A stretch of 24,918 bases of DNA from contig UQDF01000031.1 of NCBI GenBank assembly GCA_900539765.1, forward strand, positions 1 to 24,918, read 5' to 3'. This DNA is from an uncultured Porphyromonas sp. Its GTDB lineage: Bacteria > Bacteroidota > Bacteroidia > Bacteroidales > Porphyromonadaceae. The position numbers and the translations under genes were made by a program. The notes below the pieces were generated by a model. It saw only the letters and a list, made by a program, of their open reading frames with translations, was not told the origin of the DNA and ran no database searches. Positions 1-7,790 of this stretch are shown one piece after another (position 1 is the first letter of the stretch; every line of letters starts with the position of its first letter).

Positions 1-105
1 GTACCATCTCAGTAACACCTTCCCAACTGTGTACTTTTTTCAGGAAGAGGACAGTCGACAACCGAGGGGCGATATCCTAATCAGAAGAAAAAGCTCATTT
101 CCTCG

Positions 106-266
106 GTGGCTATTTTTTATTCCTCACGTGGAAAAGAAAAATTCTCCACGTAGGCGAGAAACGATTCTTCGGACTTATCGTTTGATTCCTCCGAAGTTTT
201 ATTTCTTGCCTACGTGGAGAATTTTTTGTTTCTACCGAGCTATTTGGAAATCCCTACGTAGGGATT
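106..266. repeat. Intergenic palindromic element, copy 1 (CACGTG/TACGTA family)
   Basis: This non-coding stretch lies downstream of the minus-strand porin gene. It contains a perfect 19-bp inverted repeat, AAAAATTCTCCACGTAGGC at 137-155 and its complement at 208-226, around a 52-bp spacer. The spacer holds smaller inverted repeats: AAACGAT/ATCGTTT, and CTTCGGA/TCCGAAG at about 168-195. A separate perfect 18-bp palindrome, AATCCCTACGTAGGGATT, lies at 249-266. T-runs flank the large stem on both strands, so it could terminate transcription in either direction, including for the porin. A related sequence occurs at 11974-12110 with the same GTGGCTATTTTTTATTC entry, so this is a dispersed repeat rather than a unique terminator. 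Its family and mobility are unknown. Bases 1-105 show nothing else that can be supported. Confidence 0.75.
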
Positions 267-299
267 CGCTCGTTCAGACGAAAGGTGCTGGGAGTGTGT

Positions 300-1514
300 C
301 TAGAATTTGTACTGAGCTCCCACGGTCACCATATGCAGTGGCTTGGCAGCGACCAGTGCTTGCTGCTCGATCTGCTGACGTAGGAAGCAGTCGTACTGAA
401 GCGATAGGCGCAGGTGGTCTTGCTGTATGAAGTAGTTGACCCCAGTCGAGATCTGATGCGAGCGTCCCTCGGTCAGTGCGGTCAGATTGCTCAGCTTGAG
501 ATCTTGCTGAGCCTTCGGGTCGAAGTGTCTATTGCGATCATAGTATGCGTACCGACCGAAGAGCTCTAGATGGGCTGGTGTGATACGCTCCACAATCTGT
601 GCCATACCAGCGATGAATTGACGCTGTACGAGGATATTGTTTTCAAAAGTAGCAGGCGCCTTGGGACCCACCGCTAGGTTAGCGTTTTGCCATCCAGGTT
701 GCAAGCCCATAATGCCCTCAGCTGTGAGCATCAGCTGCCCGCCTGGATGCTGGATCGTGCTGGTGAGGAAGGCACCACCGTAAGCACGTAGCATACGATC
801 ATTCTGGAGTGTAGCTGTCTCCTGGTCAAAGGCGTAGTAACCATCCGTCGCTGGTAGATATCCACCATATCCTGATAGTCCGAAACTGACGTTGTGGTTA
901 CTCCCTTGCTCGGTCAGAGCTAGTCGTAGAGCTAGGTCTGGGCTATTCTTCATCATTCCTTTGCCTCCATTGCCAGCTAGGATAGAGAGTGTCGACTCAA
1001 GCTGCCACCGCTTGCTCTGGTCTAGAGCTCCTTTGTATCCGACCATCAGTCCCATATCGGTATCTCCAGGGAAAAGATCGGCCATATAGAGTGATCGCTC
1101 GAAGGCTGCTCGCTTGCTAGAGCTATAAGGTAGCTCATAGCCGAAATCGACCGTTGCTAGTCCCCCCTTGACGAAAGCTCCCTCAGCCCAGTGAGGCTTG
1201 TACTCGGCATAGACGTTGAAGATAGAGAGCTTCTGGTCGCTGGCGTTGATCTCGATCTTGGCGCCCAGGTCACCATAAGTTGCTTGGGTAGCGAGTCTTC
1301 CACGACGTATCCCCATCCTCGTGGTGGAGTGGTCGTAGGGAGGTGTGACGTTGCCCACCTTAATGTAGTCGGCCTCAGATCCGTACTGTGCGATAGCCTG
1401 CACGTATCCGCTGAATGTAAAGCGTACCTGCTCCTGCGCATGAATAGTCGTACTACTGAGGAGTAGTACGAGAGCGAGTAAAGAGAAAAGTCTTTGCTGC
1501 TTTTTTGAAGTCAT
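300..1514 (-). CDS. Outer-membrane porin, phosphate-selective porin O/P-like
   Basis: The 404-residue protein has a clear Sec signal peptide: a basic start (MTSKKQQR), a hydrophobic stretch rich in Leu and Ser, and cleavage after HAQ near residue 27. The mature part begins QVRFTFSGYVQAIAQYG, typical of the first strand of Gram-negative porins. Alternating aromatic and polar residues continue through the chain, and it ends in QYKF, the terminal-Phe signal used for barrel assembly. Length and N-terminus fit the porin O/P-like superfamily. It should form a beta-barrel channel in the outer membrane, but substrate specificity cannot be read from the sequence. It is transcribed alone and divergently from the restriction-modification genes. 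The upstream minus-strand TACCTTTG box supports this start. It could also be a generic porin of another subfamily. Confidence 0.75.
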   Translation of the reverse strand: MTSKKQQRLFSLLALVLLLSSTTIHAQEQVRFTFSGYVQAIAQYGSEADYIKVGNVTPPYDHSTTRMGIRRGRLATQATYGDLGAKIEINASDQKLSIFNVYAEYKPHWAEGAFVKGGLATVDFGYELPYSSSKRAAFERSLYMADLFPGDTDMGLMVGYKGALDQSKRWQLESTLSILAGNGGKGMMKNSPDLALRLALTEQGSNHNVSFGLSGYGGYLPATDGYYAFDQETATLQNDRMLRAYGGAFLTSTIQHPGGQLMLTAEGIMGLQPGWQNANLAVGPKAPATFENNILVQRQFIAGMAQIVERITPAHLELFGRYAYYDRNRHFDPKAQQDLKLSNLTALTEGRSHQISTGVNYFIQQDHLRLSLQYDCFLRQQIEQQALVAAKPLHMVTVGAQYKF

Positions 1515-1539
1515 AAGTCTATGAGATTAGAAGTTTGTG

Positions 1540-1547
1540 CAAAGGTA
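1540..1547 (-). promoter_or_regulatory. -7 promoter box for the porin gene
   Basis: On the minus strand the sequence reads TACCTTTG, matching the Bacteroidota TAnnTTTG -7 element, 26 bp before the porin ATG. No clear -33 TTG box lies at the usual distance. Confidence 0.55.
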
Positions 1548-1639
1548 GGGATATTCGCATCGACTGACCGCTACTTAACTAAAGCTTAATCGGTAGCTGG
1601 ATATAAAAATGGTAGTCTACAAGTCTCCTAATTATTCAC

Positions 1640-1647
1640 TACCTTTG
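1640..1647 (+). promoter_or_regulatory. -7 promoter box for the restriction-modification operon
   Basis: TACCTTTG matches the Bacteroidota TAnnTTTG element and lies 58 bp upstream of the methyltransferase ATG. There is no convincing -33 box. No separate TAnnTTTG box is apparent in the 4-bp gap before the endonuclease gene, so the two genes are probably co-transcribed. Confidence 0.55.
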
Positions 1648-1705
1648 GGGTAGCTCTTTTATTCCAAGGCATAGTGTCGCTTCTTGGATAGGAGCATATG
1701 ATATT

Positions 1706-2785
1706 ATGAAGTTAGTAAACGATATTCCTACCTCCATTAGTTGCAGTCTCAATATACTACCACCGACTGAGGAAAACATACCCTTTCCTACTCTAGACCA
1801 TTCCACTTTCACTTTTATAGATCTCTTTGCAGGTATCGGTGGTTTTCGGTTAGGCTTGCAGGCGGTCGGGGGTAAGTGTGTCTTCTCTAGTGAGTGGAAT
1901 GAAGCAGCAGCTTCGGTTTATAGCGACAATTTTGGAGAGACTCCATTTGGCGATATAACTAAGGAGACAGTGAAGAGTCATATACCACGGCAATTTGATT
2001 TACTCAGTGCAGGATTTCCATGTCAGCCGTTTAGTATCTCAGGACATATGAAGGGTTTTGAAGATACTCGTGGCACGCTTATTTATGATGTCTTTGATAT
2101 AATGAATAGACATCGTCCACCAGTAGTGCTACTTGAGAATGTCAAGCATTTGAAGTATCATGATGGAGGACGTACTCTTAGTGTAATCCTTTCTAACATT
2201 CGAAAGATGGGATACTCTGTGGATTGGCGCATATTGAATGCTACGAGTTTTGGTGTACCCCAAAATAGAGAGCGTATCATCATCATTGCGACTTTAGGTC
2301 GCCCCTTTGACTTTAGTCACTTGGAGCAACTAAAACCAGACAATACCCTTCGCCTAGCTGATTATCTAGATGCTGATGGCACCTTCGAGTATATGGATGA
2401 GCCATATACGCTCTTGGAGCATCCTAGAAGACAGAGATCAGGTCTTATCTTCGCTGGATATCGTAATAAGAAGACGCGAAAGAATGGTACTCGTCCAAAT
2501 ACAGAGCATCTATCTCGTGTACACAAGCAACCTAACCGTATTTACTCTACTGAAGGTGTACACCCAGCTCTGCCTTCTCAAGAGACGAGTGGTCGCTTCT
2601 TTATCTTACATCAGGGGCAGGTGCGTAAGCTAACCATCACAGAGTGCTATCGTATTATGGGATTCCCAGAGGAGTATCGCAGACATAATGCGCTATCCGA
2701 ACAGTATAGACAGATTGGCAACTCGGTCTGCGTTCCTATGGTTGAGGCAATAGGAAGAGAACTCGTAGCACAACAATTTATTTAA
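1706..2785 (+). CDS. Type II DNA (cytosine-5-)-methyltransferase
   Basis: The 359-residue enzyme transfers a methyl group from SAM to C5 of cytosine in a specific DNA site, protecting it from the partner endonuclease. Motifs appear in canonical order: motif I FIDLFAGIGGF (about 37-47, SAM binding), motif IV GFPCQPFS with catalytic Cys106, motif VI LLENV (about 142-146), motif VIII QNRERIIII (about 186-194), a variable target-recognition region at about 235-300, motif IX around RKLTITECYRIMGFP, and motif X RQIGNSVCVPMVEAIG near the C-terminus. All catalytic blocks are intact and the length is typical. The cognate endonuclease gene starts 4 bp after its stop. Base composition is more AT-rich than flanking genes, consistent with horizontal acquisition. 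The recognition sequence cannot be predicted by eye. Confidence 0.95.
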   Translation: MKLVNDIPTSISCSLNILPPTEENIPFPTLDHSTFTFIDLFAGIGGFRLGLQAVGGKCVFSSEWNEAAASVYSDNFGETPFGDITKETVKSHIPRQFDLLSAGFPCQPFSISGHMKGFEDTRGTLIYDVFDIMNRHRPPVVLLENVKHLKYHDGGRTLSVILSNIRKMGYSVDWRILNATSFGVPQNRERIIIIATLGRPFDFSHLEQLKPDNTLRLADYLDADGTFEYMDEPYTLLEHPRRQRSGLIFAGYRNKKTRKNGTRPNTEHLSRVHKQPNRIYSTEGVHPALPSQETSGRFFILHQGQVRKLTITECYRIMGFPEEYRRHNALSEQYRQIGNSVCVPMVEAIGRELVAQQFI

Positions 2786-2789
2786 ACTT

Positions 2790-3905
2790 ATGATGGACGT
2801 AAATCTATTTCTTGACAACAAATTATCTGAGGCTACCGAGCTATTGTCTCTAGATGCTATTCCTACGCTAAATGAGACAATAAGACCATTGATTGATGAG
2901 ATTATCTCTCGAAGTGAAGGTGCTAAGGCTGTCTTAGCCGTGACACTAACTAGTCTCGTATATAAGCAGTTGAACCCTGAGCAAGACATCCGCAAACATC
3001 AAAGTGGAATAGATAGTGGGTACTCAGGACGAACGTTTGATACACACTACATTACGCCATTCTTGAGAAAAAACCGATTTCCAGCTATGGCAGAGAGTGG
3101 ATGGTTGACTCGATCTCTAGAGCAAAAAGTGCCATACGATAAGGACTATACGGGTGCTATCAGACCTCAATCTCTCAAAGATGCTTTTCTGTCAACAATA
3201 GACTATATAGAACATTCGAATGAAGCTAGTCGAAACACCCTTTTGATTTACATACTATGTAAGTTGATGGAGCAAAGAGAGCGAAATGTGCTAACGTTGG
3301 CAACTCCTCAGAACTTAAGTATCAGACAGCTTCTCACTTTATTAGAGAGACATTTCAGCTATCATTATAAGTTCGAAGGAGCTTCACGTCTTCCTAGCCT
3401 TGCAATATATGCGATATATCAGATACTTGTACAGGAGATACGACGATTTGAAGGCTATAAACTCTTGCCTCTAGAAAATCATACATCCGCAGATAGACAG
3501 AGTGGACGGATGGGAGACATAGATGTTGTAGACAAAGAAGGAAATCCTTTTGAAGCTGTGGAAATAAAGCATCTCATAGCAATCAATAGAGAACATATTG
3601 AGATAGCTTATGAGAAGTTTATGGGGACTGGCATCAAGCGGTATTATATACTATCAACGGTGGAAACATCTCCTGAAGAATTGTCTGTGATTGAAAGGCG
3701 AATCAACGATATAAAGAATTCTCACGGATGTCAGATTATAGTCAATGGGGTGTATGCAACTTTGCGGTATTACTTACGTCTGATTGAAGATCCAGCCCGA
3801 TTTATAAATCAGTATACTCAACTACTTCAAGAAGACACAACTATAAAGTACGAGCATCGGGAGGTGTGGAATAAACTTGTGAACGACATTCTAAGAGGAG
3901 AGTAG
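2790..3905 (+). CDS. Probable Type II restriction endonuclease partnered with the methyltransferase
   Basis: The 371-residue protein is encoded immediately after the methyltransferase gene. The best sign of function is a PD-(D/E)XK-like core: GDIDVV (Asp245) followed 13 residues later by EIK (Glu258 and Lys260), then a helix rich in charged residues. An N-terminal half block, SGRTFDTHYITPFL at about 79-92, looks conserved and may contact DNA. The protein is soluble, with no signal peptide or membrane segment. Position, length and catalytic motif together point to the cognate nuclease; the exact family was not recognised. Two consecutive ATG codons (2790 and 2793) are possible starts, giving 371 or 370 residues. 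G+C near its start is about 40%, against about 60% in a sample of the exbB gene, so the pair looks imported. Confidence 0.82.
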   Translation: MMDVNLFLDNKLSEATELLSLDAIPTLNETIRPLIDEIISRSEGAKAVLAVTLTSLVYKQLNPEQDIRKHQSGIDSGYSGRTFDTHYITPFLRKNRFPAMAESGWLTRSLEQKVPYDKDYTGAIRPQSLKDAFLSTIDYIEHSNEASRNTLLIYILCKLMEQRERNVLTLATPQNLSIRQLLTLLERHFSYHYKFEGASRLPSLAIYAIYQILVQEIRRFEGYKLLPLENHTSADRQSGRMGDIDVVDKEGNPFEAVEIKHLIAINREHIEIAYEKFMGTGIKRYYILSTVETSPEELSVIERRINDIKNSHGCQIIVNGVYATLRYYLRLIEDPARFINQYTQLLQEDTTIKYEHREVWNKLVNDILRGE

Positions 3906-4390
3906 TCTTTATTATTACGTGACACCTCCTAAACTACACATACTGATACTTATCTGAAGGAATAGAACTTAGTTCAAGTTTCACGAGATGGAGCTTGTAA
4001 ATTCGTGCTGGTAACAGTCTCTAGTGCTTGGAGTATAATCTTTATGTTCTACAGGTTTTGGACATTTGTTGTTTCGCTCGTATCTAAGGCCTATTAAAAC
4101 GCTTAAAGACCATAAGCGGACGTTGAGTACATCTCAGTTCAGTATTGATTGTTTCCCTTATTACCTTTGTATTCTAACTAGACACTGATAAGGTAACAAC
4201 AAATAGTCGATTCAAAAAGTCTCCTGCGAATCGGAATGGTTCAATTATAAAGGCTACCTTAGGTTCTTTGCGATTTCTGATTCTTACTTCCTTAAGCTTC
4301 TATGGTGAGTTTGTTCTGTTGGGTCTAGAGCGATCGTTTCGTCAGAAAGCTATATATTTGTAGCATTGGAACCATAGATGGATATGATAG
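3906..4390. other. AT-rich intergenic stretch between the restriction-modification cassette and pdxJ
   Basis: About 485 bp without a supportable gene, RNA or repeat. It contains a TACCTTTG box at 4162-4169 with no gene at a normal distance downstream, and the pdxJ -7 box at 4353-4360. The composition resembles the cassette on its left rather than pdxJ on its right. It may be the remaining flank of the insertion, or hold an unrecognised small RNA. Confidence 0.5.
4353..4360 (+). promoter_or_regulatory. -7 promoter box for the pdxJ-exbB-exbD-tonB cluster
   Basis: TATATTTG matches TAnnTTTG and lies 30 bp before the pdxJ ATG, implying a short leader. No -33 box is evident at 19-21 bp. Small gaps downstream suggest this promoter drives pdxJ through tonB. 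Confidence 0.5.
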
Positions 4391-5119
4391 ATGACGAGAC
4401 TAAGCGTTAACATCAACAAGATAGCGACCCTCCGCAACGCTCGTGGCGGAGACACGCCTAATGTAGTACTGGCAGCACGTCGCTGCCAAGAGTTTGGTGC
4501 CGAGGGGATCACGGTACACCCGAGACCTGACGAGCGACACATCACTTATCAAGATGTGAGAGATCTCAGGGAGGTAGTCACCACAGAGTTCAACATCGAG
4601 GGCTACCCCTCTGACTCTTTCCTCGACCTCGTCTGCTCCGTACGCCCCGAGCAGGTGACGCTCGTGCCAGACAAGCCTGATGCGCTCACCTCCGATAGTG
4701 GCTGGGCGGTGGATGATTGTCGTGACCTGCTCAAGCCGATCATCGAGCGTCTGAAGCAGGCAGGCATACGTGTCTCGCTCTTCGTCGGGACTGATCCACG
4801 ACATATAGAGGCAGCTGCAGAGATCGGTGCTGATCGTGTGGAGCTATACACGGAGCCTTATGCGTCACAGATGGCGCAGAGTGGCGATCCGAAGGTGATT
4901 GTTGCTCCTTTTGTGGAGGCTGCCCAGGTGGCTCATCGTGTCGGTTTAGGAGTCAATGCGGGGCATGACCTGAGTCGTGACAACTTAGCTTACTTCGTCC
5001 AGCATGTCACGCCACTAGATGAGGTTTCTATAGGACATGCACTCATCAGCGACGCCCTTTACCTAGGCCTCGAAGAGACGATCGCACAGTATCTCAAGCA
5101 GGCTCACTCTAACTCATAA
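4391..5119 (+). CDS. pdxJ: Pyridoxine 5'-phosphate synthase
   Basis: The 242-residue cytoplasmic TIM-barrel enzyme condenses 1-deoxy-xylulose 5-phosphate with 3-amino-2-oxopropyl phosphate to give pyridoxine 5'-phosphate, the last ring-forming step of DXP-dependent vitamin B6 synthesis. Diagnostic blocks are VNINKIATLRNARGG at the N-terminus, GITVHPRPDERHI (about 39-51), VTLVPDKP, IRVSLFVGTDP, the GADRVELYTEPYA strand, LGVNAGHDL, and SIGHALISDA near the end. Length and start match known PdxJ proteins closely. The next gene (exbB) begins 23 bp later, so it is likely the first gene of an operon with the TonB energy system. That pairing seems to recur in Bacteroidota from memory, although the two functions are not biochemically linked. 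Confidence 0.96.
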   Translation: MTRLSVNINKIATLRNARGGDTPNVVLAARRCQEFGAEGITVHPRPDERHITYQDVRDLREVVTTEFNIEGYPSDSFLDLVCSVRPEQVTLVPDKPDALTSDSGWAVDDCRDLLKPIIERLKQAGIRVSLFVGTDPRHIEAAAEIGADRVELYTEPYASQMAQSGDPKVIVAPFVEAAQVAHRVGLGVNAGHDLSRDNLAYFVQHVTPLDEVSIGHALISDALYLGLEETIAQYLKQAHSNS

Positions 5120-5142
5120 ACATATCCTTGCAAGAATCACTT

Positions 5143-5817
5143 ATGTATCCTATACTTCAGATTGCCAATACAGTAGCTGAGCAGACAGCTACCGAACCCG
5201 CTACGATGTCTCTATGGGAGCTGGCGTGTGCTGGTGGATGGATTATGATCGTCCTCCTGCTCCTCTCGCTCGTTGCTATTTACGTTTTTGTAGCTAAGTA
5301 TATCGAGCTGCGCAGGGTCAATCGTCCTGACGACTCCTTTATAGCACGCATCAAAGACTACCTTCAGATGGGGCGCAAAGATAGTGCGATAGCTCTCTGC
5401 AAAGAGAAGAACACCCCCGAAGCGCGTATGATCGAAAAGGGTCTCAAGCGTCTCGGACAGCCTGCCTCTGAGGTACTCCCCGCTATCGAAAACGTAGGCT
5501 CCTACGAGGTGGGACGTCTCGAGCGTGGACTACCCTTGCTAGCAACCATCGCTGCGGGTGCTCCGATGATTGGTTTCCTAGGTACGGTGACCGGTATGGT
5601 GCAGGCATTCTTTGACCTAGCTAATGCACCTGGCGGTATCGATATATCGCTCCTCTCGAGCGGTATCTACCAAGCGTTGGTCACGACTGTGGGCGGTCTG
5701 ATCGTTGGTATCGTGACGCTCTTCCTCTACAACTATCTGGTCGGACAGATCAACCGCATCGTCAATCGTCTAGAGGCTAATACGCTAGACTTTATGGATG
5801 TGATCAACGAACTGTAA
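5143..5817 (+). CDS. exbB: ExbB/TolQ/MotA-family proton channel protein
   Basis: The 224-residue inner-membrane protein is the scaffold of the proton-driven motor that energises TonB. It has one N-terminal membrane segment (GGWIMIVLLLLSLVAIYVFV, about 26-45 from this start), a cytoplasmic stretch with short helices, then two further membrane segments in the conserved ExbB domain. The second of these contains LATIAAGAPMIGFLGTVTGM, and the third contains ALVTTVGGLIVGIVTLFLY. The ATG at 5143 is preferred to an in-frame TTG at 5128, which would add only five residues. The gene is followed by exbD and tonB. It could serve Tol instead of Ton, but the adjacent tonB-like gene favours ExbB. Confidence 0.93.
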   Translation: MYPILQIANTVAEQTATEPATMSLWELACAGGWIMIVLLLLSLVAIYVFVAKYIELRRVNRPDDSFIARIKDYLQMGRKDSAIALCKEKNTPEARMIEKGLKRLGQPASEVLPAIENVGSYEVGRLERGLPLLATIAAGAPMIGFLGTVTGMVQAFFDLANAPGGIDISLLSSGIYQALVTTVGGLIVGIVTLFLYNYLVGQINRIVNRLEANTLDFMDVINEL

Positions 5818-5849
5818 GCGATCGTGCTACACCCCTTAATGCTAAGCTC

Positions 5850-6299
5850 ATGAGTATCAAGAGACGCAGTAAGCATATATCTGTATTCAGTATGGCATCG
5901 ATGACCGATGTCATCTTCCTGCTACTGATCTTCTTTATGGTGGTCAGCACGCTGGTGGTACCGAATGCGATCAAGGTCAATCTGCCTTCCTCGCAGTCGA
6001 CCGCCACAACGCAAGAGCCTGTAGCACGCATCACCATTGATGCCGAGGGCTACTACTACATATCCACAGAGAGTGTACCTGAAGTGACGATGCTACCTGT
6101 CGAGGAGCTGGAGGCTAGACTCTACGAGATAGGAGCTGCACACGACGAGGAGGAGGATCCCTACGTAATCCTCTATGCCGACAGATCCGTGTCGTATGGT
6201 GAGATCGTTAAGGTGCTCAATGCCTCGGCTACCGCTGGACTACGTATGATCTTGGCGACAGAAGCTTTACAAGATAACAGTACGAAGACAGATGTCTAA
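5850..6299 (+). CDS. exbD: ExbD/TolR-family biopolymer transport protein
   Basis: The 149-residue protein has a short basic cytoplasmic N-terminus (MSIKRRSKH), one membrane helix starting MTDVIFLLLIFFMVVSTLVV, and a periplasmic domain of about 100 residues. Asp20 at the start of the helix is the conserved proton-carrying residue of ExbD and TolR. The tail contains YVILYADRSVSYGEIVKVLN, a typical ExbD/TolR periplasmic block. It forms the ExbB-ExbD motor with its upstream neighbour. Its last eight bases overlap the start of tonB (ATGTCTAA), implying translational coupling. Confidence 0.94.
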   Translation: MSIKRRSKHISVFSMASMTDVIFLLLIFFMVVSTLVVPNAIKVNLPSSQSTATTQEPVARITIDAEGYYYISTESVPEVTMLPVEELEARLYEIGAAHDEEEDPYVILYADRSVSYGEIVKVLNASATAGLRMILATEALQDNSTKTDV

Positions 6300-7080
6300 G
6301 GTTCGCTCTGATAGATGGATCGCTGGAGGTGTAGCTTTGCTGCTACATCTGCTCATCGTGGGCTTGCTCTTTTGGCTCAGTATGGATGCCTCTGAGCAAA
6401 AGCACACGAGAGATAAGGAGATATGGATCTCCGTAGGTGTAGACCCCGACTTTGGCGACAAGAGCCAGCATCAAGGAGACTTGGTAGCGGCCGCATCTAC
6501 CTCTGCTCGTCCCGCCACTGCTGCAGCTGAGAGTGCACAGCCTGCGCCTCCTCAGCAACCAGCACCTAAGGCACCTGAGGCTACCCCTACGCCACGTCCT
6601 ACGCCTACGCCTGCACGAGCTATGCCAACGAAAGAGAAGCCTAAGCCAGTGCAAAAGCCTGCAGCGCCCTCTGAGCGTGAGGTCGCTGACAAGGTCTCTG
6701 GACTCTTCGATCGTAAGAAGCCGACGGGCTCTGAGTCTGGTACGGGCAAGAGCGATGCAGGTAGTGGCGTTGCTGATAGGGGGACGGTTGGCTCCTCGGC
6801 TGGTTGGTCGCTCGATGGTCGCTCGATCGTGGGCAATGGTGGACGACCAGTCATGCCGACACGAGTACCCGACATACGTGGTACGGTCGTCGTCGAGATT
6901 ACGGTGAATGCCGCTGGACAGGTGATTGACGCTAAGGTGCGCCTGCGTGGTACCAACGTGGTGGACAACGCACTCCGCAAGGCAGCTGTCGAGGCAGCTC
7001 GCAAGACACGCTTTAACGCTTTGGGTGGTGTACCTGACCAAAAGGGTACGATCACCTATCACTTTGATGTCAAGGGCTAG
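6292..7080 (+). CDS. tonB: TonB-family energy transducer
   Basis: The 262-residue protein spans the periplasm and passes the ExbB-ExbD proton-motive energy to outer-membrane receptors. It has an N-terminal membrane anchor (GGVALLLHLLIVGLLFWLSM, about 12-31) and then a long Ala- and Pro-rich linker with Glu/Lys-Pro runs (about 75-128). After a Gly/Ser-rich segment comes a C-terminal TonB domain beginning near RGTVVVEITVNAAGQV, with alternating strand and helix and ending in ITYHFDVKG. It overlaps exbD by 8 bp, so the two are probably translated together. It is the likely energy source for the TonB-dependent receptor at the right end of the window, although a genome of this type usually has several TonB proteins. 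The C-terminal domain is TolA/TonB-like, so a Tol role is the alternative. Confidence 0.9.
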   Translation: MSKVRSDRWIAGGVALLLHLLIVGLLFWLSMDASEQKHTRDKEIWISVGVDPDFGDKSQHQGDLVAAASTSARPATAAAESAQPAPPQQPAPKAPEATPTPRPTPTPARAMPTKEKPKPVQKPAAPSEREVADKVSGLFDRKKPTGSESGTGKSDAGSGVADRGTVGSSAGWSLDGRSIVGNGGRPVMPTRVPDIRGTVVVEITVNAAGQVIDAKVRLRGTNVVDNALRKAAVEAARKTRFNALGGVPDQKGTITYHFDVKG

Positions 7081-7139
7081 CCTGCTGAGCAACCTTGACA
7101 AGAGACTCCTAATTACCCACTAACTTCACAACAAATAGC

Positions 7140-7697
7140 ATGAGTAATATGAACAATATACTAGTCTTCCTGGCAGAGGGCTTCGAAGAGGTCGAGGCGC
7201 TCGCTATCATTGACGTACTCAGACGTGGCAATCAACCCGTCACCACAGTATCTATCACAGGCTCTCTCGCTGTAAGAGGTGCGCATGATGTGACTATCCA
7301 AGCAGATATGCTCCTCGAGGAGCTACATAGCGGAGCACTACCCAAGGCTATCGCACTACCTGGCGGTATGACCAAGCTCAACGAGTGTGAGCCGCTCCTT
7401 GAGCTGATACGTCGTCAGCACGAGGCAGGCGGTACGATCGCTGCTATCTGTGCCTCTCCACGAGTACTAGGCGCTGCTGGTATCGGTGATGGCAAGATGC
7501 GTGCGACCTGCTACCCAGGCATTGAGGAGCAGGTACCAGGCTTCGTCTTGACAGGTGCCGACGTAGAGGTGTGCGGACATATTGTCACAGGACGTGGTCC
7601 AGCGCTGGCACTACCCTTTGCCTTCAGACTACTCGAGGAGGTAGCAGGTCGTCAGACCGCCGAGCAAGTCGCTGAGGGCTTTCTGTACAAACTCTAG
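7140..7697 (+). CDS. DJ-1/PfpI (ThiJ) family protein
   Basis: The 185-residue cytoplasmic protein has the DJ-1 fold. A GFEEVEA block holds the conserved acidic partner Glu19, and AAICASP carries the nucleophile-elbow Cys104, equivalent to Cys106 of human DJ-1. Between them is ALPGGMTKLNE. The later blocks VTGRGPALALPFAFRLLE and C-terminal helix complete the fold. Members are reported as deglycases, glyoxalases, chaperones or redox sensors; which applies here cannot be said. Older annotations call such proteins thiamine-biosynthesis ThiJ, which should not be taken literally. It lies 59 bp after tonB on the same strand and may be read through from the pdxJ operon. ATG at 7149 is an alternative start, three codons in. 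Confidence 0.88.
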   Translation: MSNMNNILVFLAEGFEEVEALAIIDVLRRGNQPVTTVSITGSLAVRGAHDVTIQADMLLEELHSGALPKAIALPGGMTKLNECEPLLELIRRQHEAGGTIAAICASPRVLGAAGIGDGKMRATCYPGIEEQVPGFVLTGADVEVCGHIVTGRGPALALPFAFRLLEEVAGRQTAEQVAEGFLYKL

Positions 7698-7708
7698 TTA
7701 TCTAGTCT

Positions 7709-7741
7709 CCTAGTGCCTCTAGTGTCTCTAGGAGCACTAGG
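7709..7741. repeat. CTAG-rich imperfect hairpin, copy 1
   Basis: The arms CCTAGTGCCTCTAG and CTAGGAGCACTAGG pair at 12 of 14 positions around a TGTCT loop. Seven CTAG tetramers occur between 7693 and 7750. There is no T-run after the stem, so a simple intrinsic terminator is not the obvious reading. A similar hairpin is at 12158-12193, and in both places heptamer repeats follow. Confidence 0.7.
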
Positions 7742-7750
7742 GACTCTAGC

Positions 7751-7790
7751 TAACAGCCAATAGCCAACGGCCAACAGCTAATAGCCAAGC
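7751..7790 (+). repeat. Heptamer tandem repeat abutting the permease start codon
   Basis: Five consecutive 7-mers, TAACAGC, CAATAGC, CAACGGC, CAACAGC and TAATAGC, are followed by CAAGC and then the ATG of the first ABC permease at 7791. The consensus is YAAYRGC. The array replaces the region where a ribosome-binding site would lie, so copy number could change translation initiation. Two similar heptamers follow the CTAG hairpin at about 12195-12210. Confidence 0.75.

Noticed and set aside
29..430. 133-codon open frame on the plus strand
   Set aside because: It runs through the palindromic repeat and antisense to the porin 3' end, has a non-protein-like composition and no promoter or family resemblance.
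3906..4390. Possible tRNA or riboswitch in the gap before pdxJ
   Set aside because: No cloverleaf, anticodon arm or known riboswitch core could be traced; only promoter-like boxes are visible.
6343..7101. 252-codon open frame antisense to tonB, with others at 6552-7055 (-) and 6533-6907 (+)
   Set aside because: These are shadows of the Pro/Ala-rich tonB coding sequence; their Arg/Cys-rich translations have no recognisable domain.
7751..7790. CRISPR-like short repeats
   Set aside because: Units are seven bases with no spacers, and there are no cas genes; this is a simple heptamer tandem repeat.
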